Source: Donghicola mangrovi (GTDB lineage Bacteria > Pseudomonadota > Alphaproteobacteria > Rhodobacterales > Rhodobacteraceae). Taken from it: DNA of 64,000 bases. Positions 24,990-33,076 of the stretch are shown piece after piece. Numbering within the stretch: the stretch's first letter is position 1; each line of letters starts with the position of its first letter. The notes below the pieces were generated by a model, which saw nothing but the letters and a program-made list of their open reading frames with translations, made no database searches and was not told the origin of the DNA. Location: positions 682,001 through 746,000 of the forward strand of contig NZ_JABCJE010000001.1 in NCBI RefSeq assembly GCF_013377535.1. The letters are read 5' to 3'. The translations under genes and the position numbers were made by a program.

Positions 24990-26057
24990 TTGTCGGAGAA
25001 GGACGAAAAGAAGCACGACGCGAGCACTCAAAAACTGGCAAGACTTCGAAAGGAAGGTAGATTGCCCGACTCTCCGGAGTTACTTTCCTCTATCGCTCTG
25101 CTCTTCTTTATTTTGGCCCTTCTGTTTTTCTCCGATGAGATGGCCGAAAGCGTTTCAAGGATATTGAGGGATGCTTTTCAGTTTTTCAGCAACCCTCCGG
25201 ATAAAGGGCTAAGTAGCGCCTTTTTCGAAGCTTTCATGGCTATTGCACTTATACTCTTGGCTCCAATCTTTGTAACACTGTTTGCGGCTTTGAGAATGAA
25301 AGGCTTGAATTTTCAGTTCGACAACATCCACTTTAAATTTTCCAAGCTAAATCCAGTTCAAAATTTCTCGCAGAAATTTGGCGCAAAAGGCTTGCGTCAG
25401 TTTTTGGTCTCGTTTTCTAAGGCTGTGGCAGTCGGATGTTTGGGATTGCACTTTGGGCGCGATTTATTTCAGAGTACCTATAAATCGTTGCAAGATAGCC
25501 TGGCGCTACAGATGATCTCTGGCGTCCACGTGATGAACTCAGTTCTAGTCGTTATGGCAATATGCTTCCTTGTTTTTGGTGGACTAGACTATGTTTTAAA
25601 GAGAAATTCGTTTTTAAAAGAAAACATGATGACCGATAGAGAGGTCAAGGACGAGCATAAAGACAATGAGGGTAGCCCCGAAATTAAACAAAAGCGGCGA
25701 CAAAAGGCCTATGAAATTGGTTCCTCCCGTATGATGCAAGACGCTGGAACAGCTGATGTCTTGATTGTTAACCCTATACACGTGGCAGTTGCGCTTCGAT
25801 GGTCCCGGAAAAAGGGAACTGCACCGGTTTGTGTGGCAAAGGGGCAAGATTTGGTTGCGCTTCGTATTAAAGAGATCGCGATGGAAAATGGGGTCCCTAT
25901 TCACGAAGATATTCCGACAGCTCGCGCCTTGAATTCAGTTTGCGGTGTTGGCGAAGAGGTTCCACCAGATCTTTATGCCGCTGTTGCAATCGCAATCAGA
26001 TTTGCGGACAGTCTGCGCGAGAAGGCCCGAAAATGCCCATTTGGAGCAGTGCAGTGA
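24990..26057 (+). CDS. flhB: Flagellar export switch protein FlhB with NPIH cleavage motif
   Basis: The 355-residue protein starts MSEKDEKKHDASTQKLARLRKEGRLPDSPEL, the classic FlhB beginning, but the codon is TTG at 24990, with GAGG at 24977-24980 and no in-frame ATG nearby. Four transmembrane helices lie between about 30 and 210. The cytoplasmic part has DREVKDEHKDNEGSPEIKQKRR, in pieces, and the autocleavage site reads N261-P-I-H, where NPTH is usual. FlhB switches the export apparatus from hook to filament substrates. The gene is AT-rich like fliR. Confidence 0.93.
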   Translation: MSEKDEKKHDASTQKLARLRKEGRLPDSPELLSSIALLFFILALLFFSDEMAESVSRILRDAFQFFSNPPDKGLSSAFFEAFMAIALILLAPIFVTLFAALRMKGLNFQFDNIHFKFSKLNPVQNFSQKFGAKGLRQFLVSFSKAVAVGCLGLHFGRDLFQSTYKSLQDSLALQMISGVHVMNSVLVVMAICFLVFGGLDYVLKRNSFLKENMMTDREVKDEHKDNEGSPEIKQKRRQKAYEIGSSRMMQDAGTADVLIVNPIHVAVALRWSRKKGTAPVCVAKGQDLVALRIKEIAMENGVPIHEDIPTARALNSVCGVGEEVPPDLYAAVAIAIRFADSLREKARKCPFGAVQ

Positions 26058-26383
26058 CACCGGATGAAAAGACCTTGATTGATCTGGCTCAGATGATTGC
26101 CGACCGAGAAATCGCTGAAGTTGCAAAGCGAGTCGAAGAAACGCGCTTCTTTGCTAATAAGATCGCCGAATTGCGCTCTGTTAACATGCTGGCGCCGCAA
26201 GACGCCTCTCCTCAGATGCAGGTCATGGGGCAGGCGTGGGGGGAGTGGCGCCGCCGAGAGATTGCCTCGCTTAACCTGAACTTGGCTAAGGCAACTTTGT
26301 TCGAAGATGCCGCGAAAAATAAAGCGCGACGCGCCTTGGGACGACGCATCGCGCTGGAGGATATTTTTGGTAAACAGGGTTAG
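26033..26383 (+). CDS. Small helical protein in the FliJ position
   Basis: The 116-residue protein starts MPIWSSAVTPDEKTLIDLAQ, overlapping flhB by 25 bases. It is nearly all helix and highly charged, with a first helix (about 12-45, LIDLAQMIADREIAEVAKRV in part) and a second (about 70-105, LNLNLAKATLFEDAAKNKARRALGR in part) separated by a short loop containing SVNMLAPQDASP. A two-helix coiled coil of this size resembles FliJ, the stalk of the export ATPase, which is otherwise missing from the cluster. No direct sequence signature is seen, so the function is an inference. Its stop shares TTAG with the convergent FliL-like gene. Confidence 0.6.
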   Translation: MPIWSSAVTPDEKTLIDLAQMIADREIAEVAKRVEETRFFANKIAELRSVNMLAPQDASPQMQVMGQAWGEWRRREIASLNLNLAKATLFEDAAKNKARRALGRRIALEDIFGKQG

Positions 26384-26856
26384 GCGGCCTGACGGACCAG
26401 ATCCGTAATTAAGACTCCTTGAACACCGCCGCCCATGATGTCCTGAGCCGATTGCAAAAGGTATTTGCGTAGAACGGCCATTTTGTCTTCGCTGTAATAC
26501 CGGCCAGAAAAGCCCCCGTGACTGGAGTGGTCAAAGAGCACTTTCATGATGCCGTCGCGCAAGCGCGGCTCCAGATCGAAGACGGATTGGCTCTTTTCTT
26601 CGGTCACTTCCAGGCTCAGGCTCATAATGACAAGCGCGCTTTCCCCGTCATCTTCGATAACGGGAATGATGAACTGGTTGCTGAGTTTCACTATTTTTGT
26701 GGGCTCAGTGTGATTGTCCAGCATTTCGATCGCTGTCTCGCCTTCGGTGGCGTGTGCTAGTGGTAAATGCGAGGGATCAAGCGGCACCAAATATCCTGCG
26801 CCAGCGCCGGCACCGGCACCGAGAACCGCCAACATAACTGGTATAAGAATTTTCAT
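26380..26856 (-). CDS. Second FliL-like flagellar protein
   Basis: The 158-residue protein has an N-terminal signal anchor rich in Gly/Ala (MKILIPVMLAVLGAGAGAGAG) and a periplasmic domain. That domain includes TKIVKLSNQFIIPVI, SALVIMSLSLEVTEEKSQSV, LRDGIMKVLFDHSSHGGFSG and a C-terminal LLQSAQDIMGGGVQGVLITDLVRQ. The strand-helix order and the terminal I-x-x-V-L-I-T-D-L-V-R-Q motif resemble the FliL periplasmic domain. It is the last gene after flgH, 9 bases downstream of it. The cluster therefore encodes two FliL-type proteins. Confidence 0.7.
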   Translation of the reverse strand: MKILIPVMLAVLGAGAGAGAGYLVPLDPSHLPLAHATEGETAIEMLDNHTEPTKIVKLSNQFIIPVIEDDGESALVIMSLSLEVTEEKSQSVFDLEPRLRDGIMKVLFDHSSHGGFSGRYYSEDKMAVLRKYLLQSAQDIMGGGVQGVLITDLVRQAA

Positions 26857-26865
26857 GGTGCCCTC

Positions 26866-27609
26866 TTAAAATGGCAGAATAATATCAGTGACTTGCTGTC
26901 CATAACGTGGTTGCTGGACATCTGTGATCTGACCACGCCCACCATATGAAATCCGCGCCGAAGCGATCTTGTCGTAGGTGATTTCGTTCCCGCGAGAGAT
27001 ATCCTCGGGGCGGACAAAGCCCTCGACCAGCAACTCGCGCAGTTCGAAATTCACCCGTACTTCTTGCTGCCCCTCGATGATTAGAACGCCGTTGGGCATG
27101 ACGTTCGTCACGGTTGCAGCAATACGCAGGGTCAGTTTTTCGTTGCGACGAACGGATCCTTTGCCCGCACTCTCGCCAGAGGAGCTGAGCGAGACAGCGT
27201 CGGCCAAACTCGCGCCCTCGGGCAGATCTGATTGCACCCGCTGCGGCACGCCGAAAAGAGAGGGGATCGACAAATTCTCGGACCCATCCCGCGACCTCTG
27301 GGTCGAGTTGGAGATTTCCGCCTTGTCATCAATTTCGATGACGACGGTCAGAATGTCACCCCGCTTTTCCGCACGCCGATCACCTAGCAGAGATTTCTGA
27401 CCAGCATCCCAAAGAGAGGCCTCATCCCCGTTGCGTTGTGGCGCAGCCGTATAAAGAGGAATGCCCGGACTTAGCATCGCGGCATGCTCGGGATTTTCGG
27501 TTTCCACTGGGGAAAAAGTCGGCGGCCGTCCCAAGTGATCGAGGCGGTTGCAGCCAGCGAGCATCAGGGTGCTGGAGAGGATGATACTAAATACGTGATG
27601 TTTTGACAT
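26866..27609 (-). CDS. flgH: Flagellar L-ring lipoprotein FlgH
   Basis: The 247-residue protein has a lipoprotein signal peptide with lipobox LAGC at residues 16-19 (MSKHHVFSIILSSTLMLAGC). Conserved FlgH parts are SLWDAGQKSLLGDRRAEKRGDILTVVIEIDD, KLTLRIAATVTNVMPNGVLIIEGQQEVRVNFELREL and DISRGNEITYDKIASARISYGGRG (only partial stretches are quoted here in meaning). It forms the outer-membrane ring of the basal body. It overlaps flgA by one base in the flgB-to-flgH minus-strand operon. Confidence 0.95.
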   Translation of the reverse strand: MSKHHVFSIILSSTLMLAGCNRLDHLGRPPTFSPVETENPEHAAMLSPGIPLYTAAPQRNGDEASLWDAGQKSLLGDRRAEKRGDILTVVIEIDDKAEISNSTQRSRDGSENLSIPSLFGVPQRVQSDLPEGASLADAVSLSSSGESAGKGSVRRNEKLTLRIAATVTNVMPNGVLIIEGQQEVRVNFELRELLVEGFVRPEDISRGNEITYDKIASARISYGGRGQITDVQQPRYGQQVTDIILPF

Positions 27610-28037
27610 CAGTTACTACCAGATACAGATATTGAGGCATCGGGCTGGACCGCGCCTTGGACGATAGTTCGCGACGACAGGTTCATGACGCGCACTAGAT
27701 CGCCCGCTGCGCCGCGCTCTAACACGCGCCCTTCGGCCGAGATTGTCAGCGCCCCCAGTTCGTAAATCAGGGTGGTCAGTTGGTTTCGCTCGACCAAAGC
27801 AGGCGCGGTTAGGGCGGACAGGAACAACGGATGCCCGCTGTAGATCGTTGCGCGGGCCTCTTTGCCGATAACCTCGGTGATGTTGGTCGCGGCACCGGGC
27901 GTGGTGTCTGCGGCAAACGCGATGTCGCTTTCCGTAATGACCGTCCGCGCAGGAAGGGTGCGGCTGGCGACGATCGTTTCCGCGCCTGCCGGTGCCCCCA
28001 AGAGTAAGCCGGTTAACAGCAGCAGGACCCGCATCAT
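27609..28037 (-). CDS. flgA: Flagellar P-ring assembly chaperone FlgA
   Basis: The 142-residue periplasmic protein has a signal peptide (MMRVLLLLTGLLLGAPAGA) and a SAF/ChapFlgA domain: VASRTLPARTVITESDIAF, GKEARATIYSGHPLFLSALTAP and ISAEGRVLERGAAGDLVRVMNLSSRTIVQGAV (read as consecutive strands). FlgA is needed for FlgI assembly into the P-ring. The protein is shorter than the enterobacterial one (219), as is usual in alphaproteobacteria. It overlaps flgG upstream and flgH downstream. Confidence 0.88.
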   Translation of the reverse strand: MMRVLLLLTGLLLGAPAGAETIVASRTLPARTVITESDIAFAADTTPGAATNITEVIGKEARATIYSGHPLFLSALTAPALVERNQLTTLIYELGALTISAEGRVLERGAAGDLVRVMNLSSRTIVQGAVQPDASISVSGSN

Positions 28038-28819
28038 CGCACCTGAGTGGTTGCGCCAAGCATCTGGTCTGCCGCGGAAATGACCTTGGAATTCAGTTCA
28101 TACCCGCGCTGCGCTTCGATCAACGCGGTGATTTCGCGTACCGGATCGACCGAGCTGTCTTCCAGATATCCCTGACGCAGGGTGCCTAGCCCTTCTTCCC
28201 CGGGGTTCGCGTTGTAGGCGGCGCCAGAGGCTTCGGTTTCACGGAACAGGTTCGAGCCAAGCGCCTCGAGTCCGCGTGGGTTGGCAAAGTTGGACAGGGC
28301 GATCTGACCCAGCAGCTGCCCTTCGGCGCTGTCGGCAAAGTAACCGTACACTTCGCCATCGGCGTTAATGCTGATGCTTTGGGTGTCGATGGGGATCGAA
28401 ATATCGGGGTTTAATGCAAAGCCATCCGAGGTCACCAGCAGCCCGTCAGCCGAACGTTTCAAGGCACCATCGCGGGTGTAGGCGGCCTCGCCCGAGGGGA
28501 GGCTGACCTCAAAATACCCGCCGCCTTCAATCGCCAGATCCAGATCGCCGCCGGTTTCGGACAGGGCGCCTTGGGACAGGTTAACCGTGACCGAAGATGG
28601 CCGCACACCCAAACCCAGCTGAATGCCGGTGGGCACAACGCTGCCGTCGCTGGCGTTGATGCTGCCCGCGCGGGTGACCTGCTGGTAGTGCAGGTCCGAG
28701 AATTCGGCGCGACGGGCGTTATAGCCAGTGGTGCTCATATTGGCGAGGTTGTTGGAAATCACCTCGACCCGTGTCTGTTGGGCGCTCATGCCGGTGGCGG
28801 CGATGGTAAGGGCTCGCAT
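28034..28819 (-). CDS. flgG: Flagellar distal rod protein FlgG
   Basis: The 261-residue protein starts MRALTIAATGMSAQQTRVEVISNNLANMSTTGYNARRAEF, the diagnostic FlgG N-terminus. A central variable part carries IQLGLGVRPSSVTVNLSQGAL, and the C-terminus is EDSSVDPVREITALIEAQRGYELNSKVISAADQMLGATTQV (cited in part). It forms the distal rod crossing the P and L rings. It lies 12 bases downstream of flgF and overlaps flgA. Confidence 0.96.
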   Translation of the reverse strand: MRALTIAATGMSAQQTRVEVISNNLANMSTTGYNARRAEFSDLHYQQVTRAGSINASDGSVVPTGIQLGLGVRPSSVTVNLSQGALSETGGDLDLAIEGGGYFEVSLPSGEAAYTRDGALKRSADGLLVTSDGFALNPDISIPIDTQSISINADGEVYGYFADSAEGQLLGQIALSNFANPRGLEALGSNLFRETEASGAAYNANPGEEGLGTLRQGYLEDSSVDPVREITALIEAQRGYELNSKVISAADQMLGATTQVR

Positions 28820-28831
28820 TTGGTTAATCCT

Positions 28832-29545
28832 TTATCGGGTGAGGGTGTCGATGGCGGTGCGCATGCGCTCGTCTTCGGACCGCAAGAAGCTTTGGCCCAT
28901 CTCGTAGGCGCGTTGGACTTCGACCATCCGTGCCATCTGGCGGATCGGATCGACGTTCGATTCCTCGAGGTAACCTTGGCGGAGGGCACCGTCCGTGGTG
29001 GGCAGGGCACCATCGGGCGCGACAAACACCGCTCCGGCGGACCGGCTCAGGTTGCTCGGATTTTCGGGGCTGACCACGCCGATCCGCGCCAACGGCTGGC
29101 CATCCGCAGAGAGCGTACCGTCAGGGGCGATCGCGATTTCGCGCGCGTCGGGGGGCACCTGAACTGGTGTCCCGCCCAAGTCCATCAGCGCATATCCATC
29201 GGGGCTGCGAAGGGTGCCAAAGGCATCCGGCACGAAATGGCCCGCTCGGGTCAAAAGGGGCTGGCCGTTGTCATCGACCTGAAAATACCCCTCGCCGTCG
29301 ATGGCCAGATCGAATTGCCCGCCGGTTTCGAACAGAGCGCCTTGGGCATTCGACACCAGCCGGCCGTGTGCACGTGTCATGGACAGGCCCCCGTCGGCGG
29401 CATCGGGCGCCAGATATTCGGAAAACAGAACCCCTTGTTCGCGGTAGCCGGTGGTCTGCGCATTCGCAATATTCTGAGCGATAACAGACATTTCCTGGAT
29501 CAACCCGCGCTGGCGGGACAAAGGGGCAAGGGATGACGCATCCAT
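28832..29545 (-). CDS. flgF: Flagellar proximal rod protein FlgF
   Basis: The 237-residue protein starts MDASSLAPLSRQRGLIQEMSVIAQNIANAQTTGYREQG and has the rod-protein hallmark ANAQTTGYR. Its C-terminus, EESNVDPIRQMARMVEVQRAYEMGQSF, packs with the N-terminal helix. FlgF is part of the rod next to FlgG. Start and stop codons overlap neighbours: a one-base TGATG with the fliQ stop upstream shows translational coupling. Confidence 0.93.
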   Translation of the reverse strand: MDASSLAPLSRQRGLIQEMSVIAQNIANAQTTGYREQGVLFSEYLAPDAADGGLSMTRAHGRLVSNAQGALFETGGQFDLAIDGEGYFQVDDNGQPLLTRAGHFVPDAFGTLRSPDGYALMDLGGTPVQVPPDAREIAIAPDGTLSADGQPLARIGVVSPENPSNLSRSAGAVFVAPDGALPTTDGALRQGYLEESNVDPIRQMARMVEVQRAYEMGQSFLRSEDERMRTAIDTLTR

Positions 29546-29814
29546 CAGTGGTACCTCGCGACAATCGGGATAATTTCGTTCTGGAACAGGTTCACGAGGC
29601 TCGAGGTCATGAAATCCATGCTCATCCAGAAGGTGATGACGATGGCCAGAACCTTGGGAACAAAGGTTAACGTCATCTCCTGGATGGAGGTCAGCGCCTG
29701 TAGCAGGCCGACCACCAGACCCGTGATCAATGCAACCGCCAGAATTGGCAGGGACACCTGAACAGCCGTCCAGAGCCCTAGCCGCATCATGTCAAAGATG
29801 ACCGTTTCGGACAT
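29545..29814 (-). CDS. fliQ: Flagellar export gate protein FliQ
   Basis: The 89-residue protein has two transmembrane helices (about 15-38 and 50-75). The conserved FliQ segment is VALITGLVVGLLQALTSIQEMTLTFVPKVLAI (residues about 26-57). With FliP and FliR it forms the export channel. It lies between fliE and flgF with one-base overlaps on both sides. Confidence 0.95.
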   Translation of the reverse strand: MSETVIFDMMRLGLWTAVQVSLPILAVALITGLVVGLLQALTSIQEMTLTFVPKVLAIVITFWMSMDFMTSSLVNLFQNEIIPIVARYH

Positions 29815-30101
29815 CAGATCGGCATGCGCAGGATTTCCTGATAGGCCTGCACAACCTTGTCGCGGACGGTTACCACGGTTTCGACGGCCAGCTCGGTTTG
29901 GGCGATGGCCTGAACCAAGGCGGCGTTGTCGGCCTTGCCGGTCATGGCGCTGATGGCGGTTTCTTCGGTCGCTTTCAGGGTGTCGGCAAAGCTTTGAACT
30001 TTGTTGATCACCTGATCGGGGAGGTCCGTGTCGGGCGCGGGTTTCAGGATTTCTTTGGCCGCGCTGAACTTCTGGCTGGCGAAGACAGAGTTAATATCCA
30101 T
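29814..30101 (-). CDS. fliE: Flagellar hook-basal body protein FliE
   Basis: The 95-residue protein has the FliE pattern of a C-terminal helical pair: QTELAVETVVTVRDKVVQAYQEILRMPI, with the conserved VVTVRDKVVQAYQEIxRM ending. FliE is the adaptor between the MS-ring/export gate and the rod. It follows flgC by 18 bases and overlaps fliQ by one base. Confidence 0.93.
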   Translation of the reverse strand: MDINSVFASQKFSAAKEILKPAPDTDLPDQVINKVQSFADTLKATEETAISAMTGKADNAALVQAIAQTELAVETVVTVRDKVVQAYQEILRMPI

Positions 30102-30119
30102 GACTTTATCCTTCTGGAT

Positions 30120-30512
30120 TTACTTGCGAAGCAGGTCGAGCAAGCTGGTCGACATCTCTCGCGCTTGTTGGAACATTTTGAGGTTGGCCTCGTAGGCGCG
30201 CTGTGCGGCCCGTGCATCGGCAAGTTCGATCACCAGATCCACGTTCGAGCCGCGATAATGGCCGGTCGAATCTGCCAGCGGGTGCGCCGGATCATAGATT
30301 TCCTGCACTGGCGACTGGTCGAGGATGACGCGGCCCGACTGCGGTCCCTGGGCCTCGGACAAGGTAAACCCTTGCGTTTTCACCGACAGCAGCTTGCGCT
30401 GATATCCGGGCGTGTCGGCATGGGCGATGTTCTCGGACACGTGACGCAGGCGCTGGCTTTGGAGGCGCAGACCGTCTGATGAGATCGACATGGATTGGGT
30501 CAGATCAGGCAT
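30120..30512 (-). CDS. flgC: Flagellar proximal rod protein FlgC
   Basis: The 130-residue protein contains SMSISSDGLRLQSQRLRHVSENIAHADTPGYQRK, the rod-protein N-terminal motif, and the FlgC C-terminus SNVDLVIELADARAAQRAYEANLKMFQQAREMSTSLLDLLRK (cited in part). It forms the proximal rod with FlgB and FlgF. It lies 9 bases downstream of flgB. Confidence 0.94.
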   Translation of the reverse strand: MPDLTQSMSISSDGLRLQSQRLRHVSENIAHADTPGYQRKLLSVKTQGFTLSEAQGPQSGRVILDQSPVQEIYDPAHPLADSTGHYRGSNVDLVIELADARAAQRAYEANLKMFQQAREMSTSLLDLLRK

Positions 30513-30521
30513 CTAGCGCGC

Positions 30522-30890
30522 TCACATCTTGCCAAGGCTGGAGCGTAAAATCCCCAACGTCGATCGGTAGATGCCAACAGCGCGCTGATGATCGCCTTCG
30601 ATCTGTGCGCTGGTCAGAAGCTCTGATTCCAGATCGACCGGAGCTTTGGTGTCGAGCGTCCGCGCGCCCTGGCTCGGCAACGTGGTAAAGCTGCTGAGAT
30701 GTCCCTGACGCGAGCTGCGCATCGCCATTTCACGGGGCGCTCGGTCCGAGATGTCGAAATTCTTCAAGGTTTTCGCGGTATATCCCGGCGTTTCCGCGTT
30801 CGAGATATTGAGCGCTGTAACTTTCTGTTGCGCGGTGGCGTGGGAGATCATTCCCGAGGCCACTCTGAAAATGCCGATATTTTCAAACAT
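30522..30890 (-). CDS. flgB: Flagellar proximal rod protein FlgB
   Basis: The 122-residue protein starts MFENIGIFRVASGMISHATAQQKVTALNISNAETPGY, with the ANxxTPGY-type rod signature (here SNAETPGYTAK). The ATG at 30890 lies after GAGGGAGAAG on the minus strand, so the nine-codon-longer start is not needed. It is the first gene of the flgB-flgC-fliE-fliQ-flgF-flgG-flgA-flgH-fliL2 operon and is divergent from fliI. Confidence 0.92.
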   Translation of the reverse strand: MFENIGIFRVASGMISHATAQQKVTALNISNAETPGYTAKTLKNFDISDRAPREMAMRSSRQGHLSSFTTLPSQGARTLDTKAPVDLESELLTSAQIEGDHQRAVGIYRSTLGILRSSLGKM

Positions 30891-30913
30891 CGGGGCTTCT
30901 CCCTCGATTAGCT

Positions 30914-30928
30914 TCAATCAAGGGTTAA
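30914..30928 (-). promoter_or_regulatory. CtrA-box-like site between flgB and fliI
   Basis: Read on the minus strand, TTAA, CCCTTGA, TTGA differs by one base from TTAA-N7-TTAA. It lies in the 87-base divergent region between the flgB start (30890) and the fliI start (30978). Confidence 0.3.
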
Positions 30929-30977
30929 CCGCGATTCCTTTAGAAACGGTTTGCATAAACCTGTTCGGGGATTTCGG

Positions 30978-32294
30978 ATGACAAACCTTGCGATTTTGGG
31001 AAACCAGCTTGGCGCCTTGCAGGCGGTCAAGGAATGCGGTCGGATTTCTGCAGTAAAATCTGGCGTTTTGCGAGTGAGCGGGCTGATCCATCGCGCCCGA
31101 CTTGGGGATGTTTTGGGGATTCGGACCGCAGAGCAGACCTTTGACGCAGAGGTGATCGGCCTGGAAGAAACCGAACTGCTCGCGCTGCCAGAGCGGTCTC
31201 CGGCGGGATGCGCGATTGGTGATTCGGTCGAATACAAAGGGGCCCGGCGCATTGCCCCTGATGCCAGTTGGTTGGGGCGGATCATTGATCCATGGGGGCG
31301 GCCTTTGGACGGGCGACCGCTGGCAAGTGGGCGGTCTCCGATGGCGCTCGACCAATCTCCGCCTCCAGCAGCGCATCGCCGTGGTTTGGGTGAACGGATG
31401 CCGACTGGCTTGAATGTATTTGATACCGTACTGCCGTTGGTCAGAGGCCAGCGCATCGGCATTTTCGCAGGCTCTGGCGTTGGTAAATCCCACCTTCTGG
31501 GGCAACTGGCAGGCGGGGTGGGCGCAGATGTACGGGTGATAGCCCTGATCGGCGAACGGGGCAGAGAGTTGGGAGCGTTTGTGAAAGACGTTCTAGGACC
31601 AGAGGTTCTGGCCAAAAGTGTCGTCGTCGCCGCAACCTCAGATCAGTCCCCGCTTTTGCGGCTCGGTTGTCTGCCAGCGGCCACTTGTGTGGCCGAGTAT
31701 TTCCGGGATCAGGGGCAGCAAGTGTTGCTTTTGGCGGACTCGATCACGCGTTTCGCCGAAGCTTATCGAGAAATCGCAGTGGCGGGCGGCGAGGCTCCTG
31801 CTTTGCGCGACTATCCCGCCAGCATGACCCCAGCGCTGATGCGCTTGGCCGAACGCGCCGGTCCAGGCCAAGGCGATCAAGGCGATATCACCGCGCTTAT
31901 GACTGTCTTGGTTGCTGGCAGTGACATGGAGGAACCAATTGCCGACCTAGTGCGCGGTACTCTGGACGGGCACGTCATTTTGGATCGTCGCATTGCGGAG
32001 CGGGGCCGTTATCCGGCAATTGATGTGCTGAAGTCGGTTTCACGTAGCCTGCCGGATGCCGCGAGCCTGATTGAAAACCGCTTGATTTCGGAATTGCGCG
32101 CGGCCTTGGGCGAATATGCCCGTGCGGAACCGATGATCCGCGCAGGTCTGCACAGTCCGGGTGCGGATCCCATGTTGGATCGGGCAATTCGCCTGTGGCC
32201 TAGATTGGATGCCTTTGTTGCGGAAAGAAACTCTATGGGGCCAGAGGCAGCATTTCGAAAGCTTGCGGATATCCTCACGCAGCCCCGGCGTTAA
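30978..32294 (+). CDS. fliI: Flagellar export ATPase FliI
   Basis: The 438-residue protein starts MTNLAILGNQLGALQAVKEC. The ATG at 30978 is chosen over 30951 because the extra nine residues fall before the family's N-terminal domain. Walker A is AGSGVGKSH near residue 165, where the position after Ser is usually Val or Thr. Walker B is VLLLADSITRFAEAYRE, and the catalytic-Glu/Arg region is LIGERGRELGAFV. It energises unfolding and delivery of export substrates in the cytoplasm. It is the only plus-strand gene between two minus-strand operons. Confidence 0.95.
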   Translation: MTNLAILGNQLGALQAVKECGRISAVKSGVLRVSGLIHRARLGDVLGIRTAEQTFDAEVIGLEETELLALPERSPAGCAIGDSVEYKGARRIAPDASWLGRIIDPWGRPLDGRPLASGRSPMALDQSPPPAAHRRGLGERMPTGLNVFDTVLPLVRGQRIGIFAGSGVGKSHLLGQLAGGVGADVRVIALIGERGRELGAFVKDVLGPEVLAKSVVVAATSDQSPLLRLGCLPAATCVAEYFRDQGQQVLLLADSITRFAEAYREIAVAGGEAPALRDYPASMTPALMRLAERAGPGQGDQGDITALMTVLVAGSDMEEPIADLVRGTLDGHVILDRRIAERGRYPAIDVLKSVSRSLPDAASLIENRLISELRAALGEYARAEPMIRAGLHSPGADPMLDRAIRLWPRLDAFVAERNSMGPEAAFRKLADILTQPRR

Positions 32295-33076
32295 CCGCTA
32301 AGCAGTGTCAAAGCCAAAGCGCCGGGACTGGACGTGTCGAAGCTGTCGACGGAGGCTCTGATCAGATACCTTTCAATCAGTTTGTCTCGATGTTCGGAGT
32401 CGGTCAGGCCGTCAATGTCGATCCCCATTTGGCGGCTAAGCTTCTCTTCGTAAATCTCGACCTGCCGATCAAGATCAAGTTGTGTGACACCATCTGGCAG
32501 ACCCAGCGCGCCCTGAACCAACTCCAGAAGGGGTTCGTTTCCGATGATGCTCAGCCATTTAATGCGACTTGTGTCATCGGACGATGCTATTTCTTCCAGC
32601 ATCCGATCTGCATTCAGCGCAATCCGAAGGCTTTCATCCTGATCTCCGACCGAGACTTCGAAACTGGCGCTTTTGAATTGGCTCAGAATCTCGTCGGCAA
32701 AGCCGGAGAGCTTTGTTCTGGGTGTCGTGCGATCCCCGAAGCCAAAGGCCTTGGAAAAGTCCTGATAACGCTGGTCCGACAGTTTGTTTGCCAATGCGGT
32801 GCTGTCTGTGGTGCCTTCTTCCAGAACCTTTTGGATAAAGAATTTGGAGTCTATATCGGAAGACAACCCGAAAGCCCCCAATGCAACCTCAAGAAGCTCC
32901 CTGTCATTCACCAGTTGCGCAGGCGTATCAATTGAGCCGATGCGTTCTTTGAATGCAGTTTGGAGGCGTTGCGACATCGGAGTTTGGGCAATTAAATACT
33001 CTTGCTGGTCCCGCGTGCGCTGCAAAAAACGGTAACCTGCCAGCCCATCCATCGGAACCAAAGCGCTAATGCTCAT
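32291..33076 (-). CDS. DUF1217 flagellar-cluster protein
   Basis: The 261-residue protein has LVPMDGLAGYRFLQRTRDQQEYLIAQTPMSQRLQTAFKERIGSIDT near the start (cited in part), repeated DFSKAFGFGD-type segments and an all-helical composition. This matches DUF1217, regularly found in alphaproteobacterial flagellar loci and similar to a secreted rod/hook-associated protein. No signal peptide is seen, consistent with export through the flagellar system or a cytoplasmic role. It overlaps flbT by ATGA and shares TTAA with the convergent fliI stop. Confidence 0.8.
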   Translation of the reverse strand: MSISALVPMDGLAGYRFLQRTRDQQEYLIAQTPMSQRLQTAFKERIGSIDTPAQLVNDRELLEVALGAFGLSSDIDSKFFIQKVLEEGTTDSTALANKLSDQRYQDFSKAFGFGDRTTPRTKLSGFADEILSQFKSASFEVSVGDQDESLRIALNADRMLEEIASSDDTSRIKWLSIIGNEPLLELVQGALGLPDGVTQLDLDRQVEIYEEKLSRQMGIDIDGLTDSEHRDKLIERYLIRASVDSFDTSSPGALALTLLSG

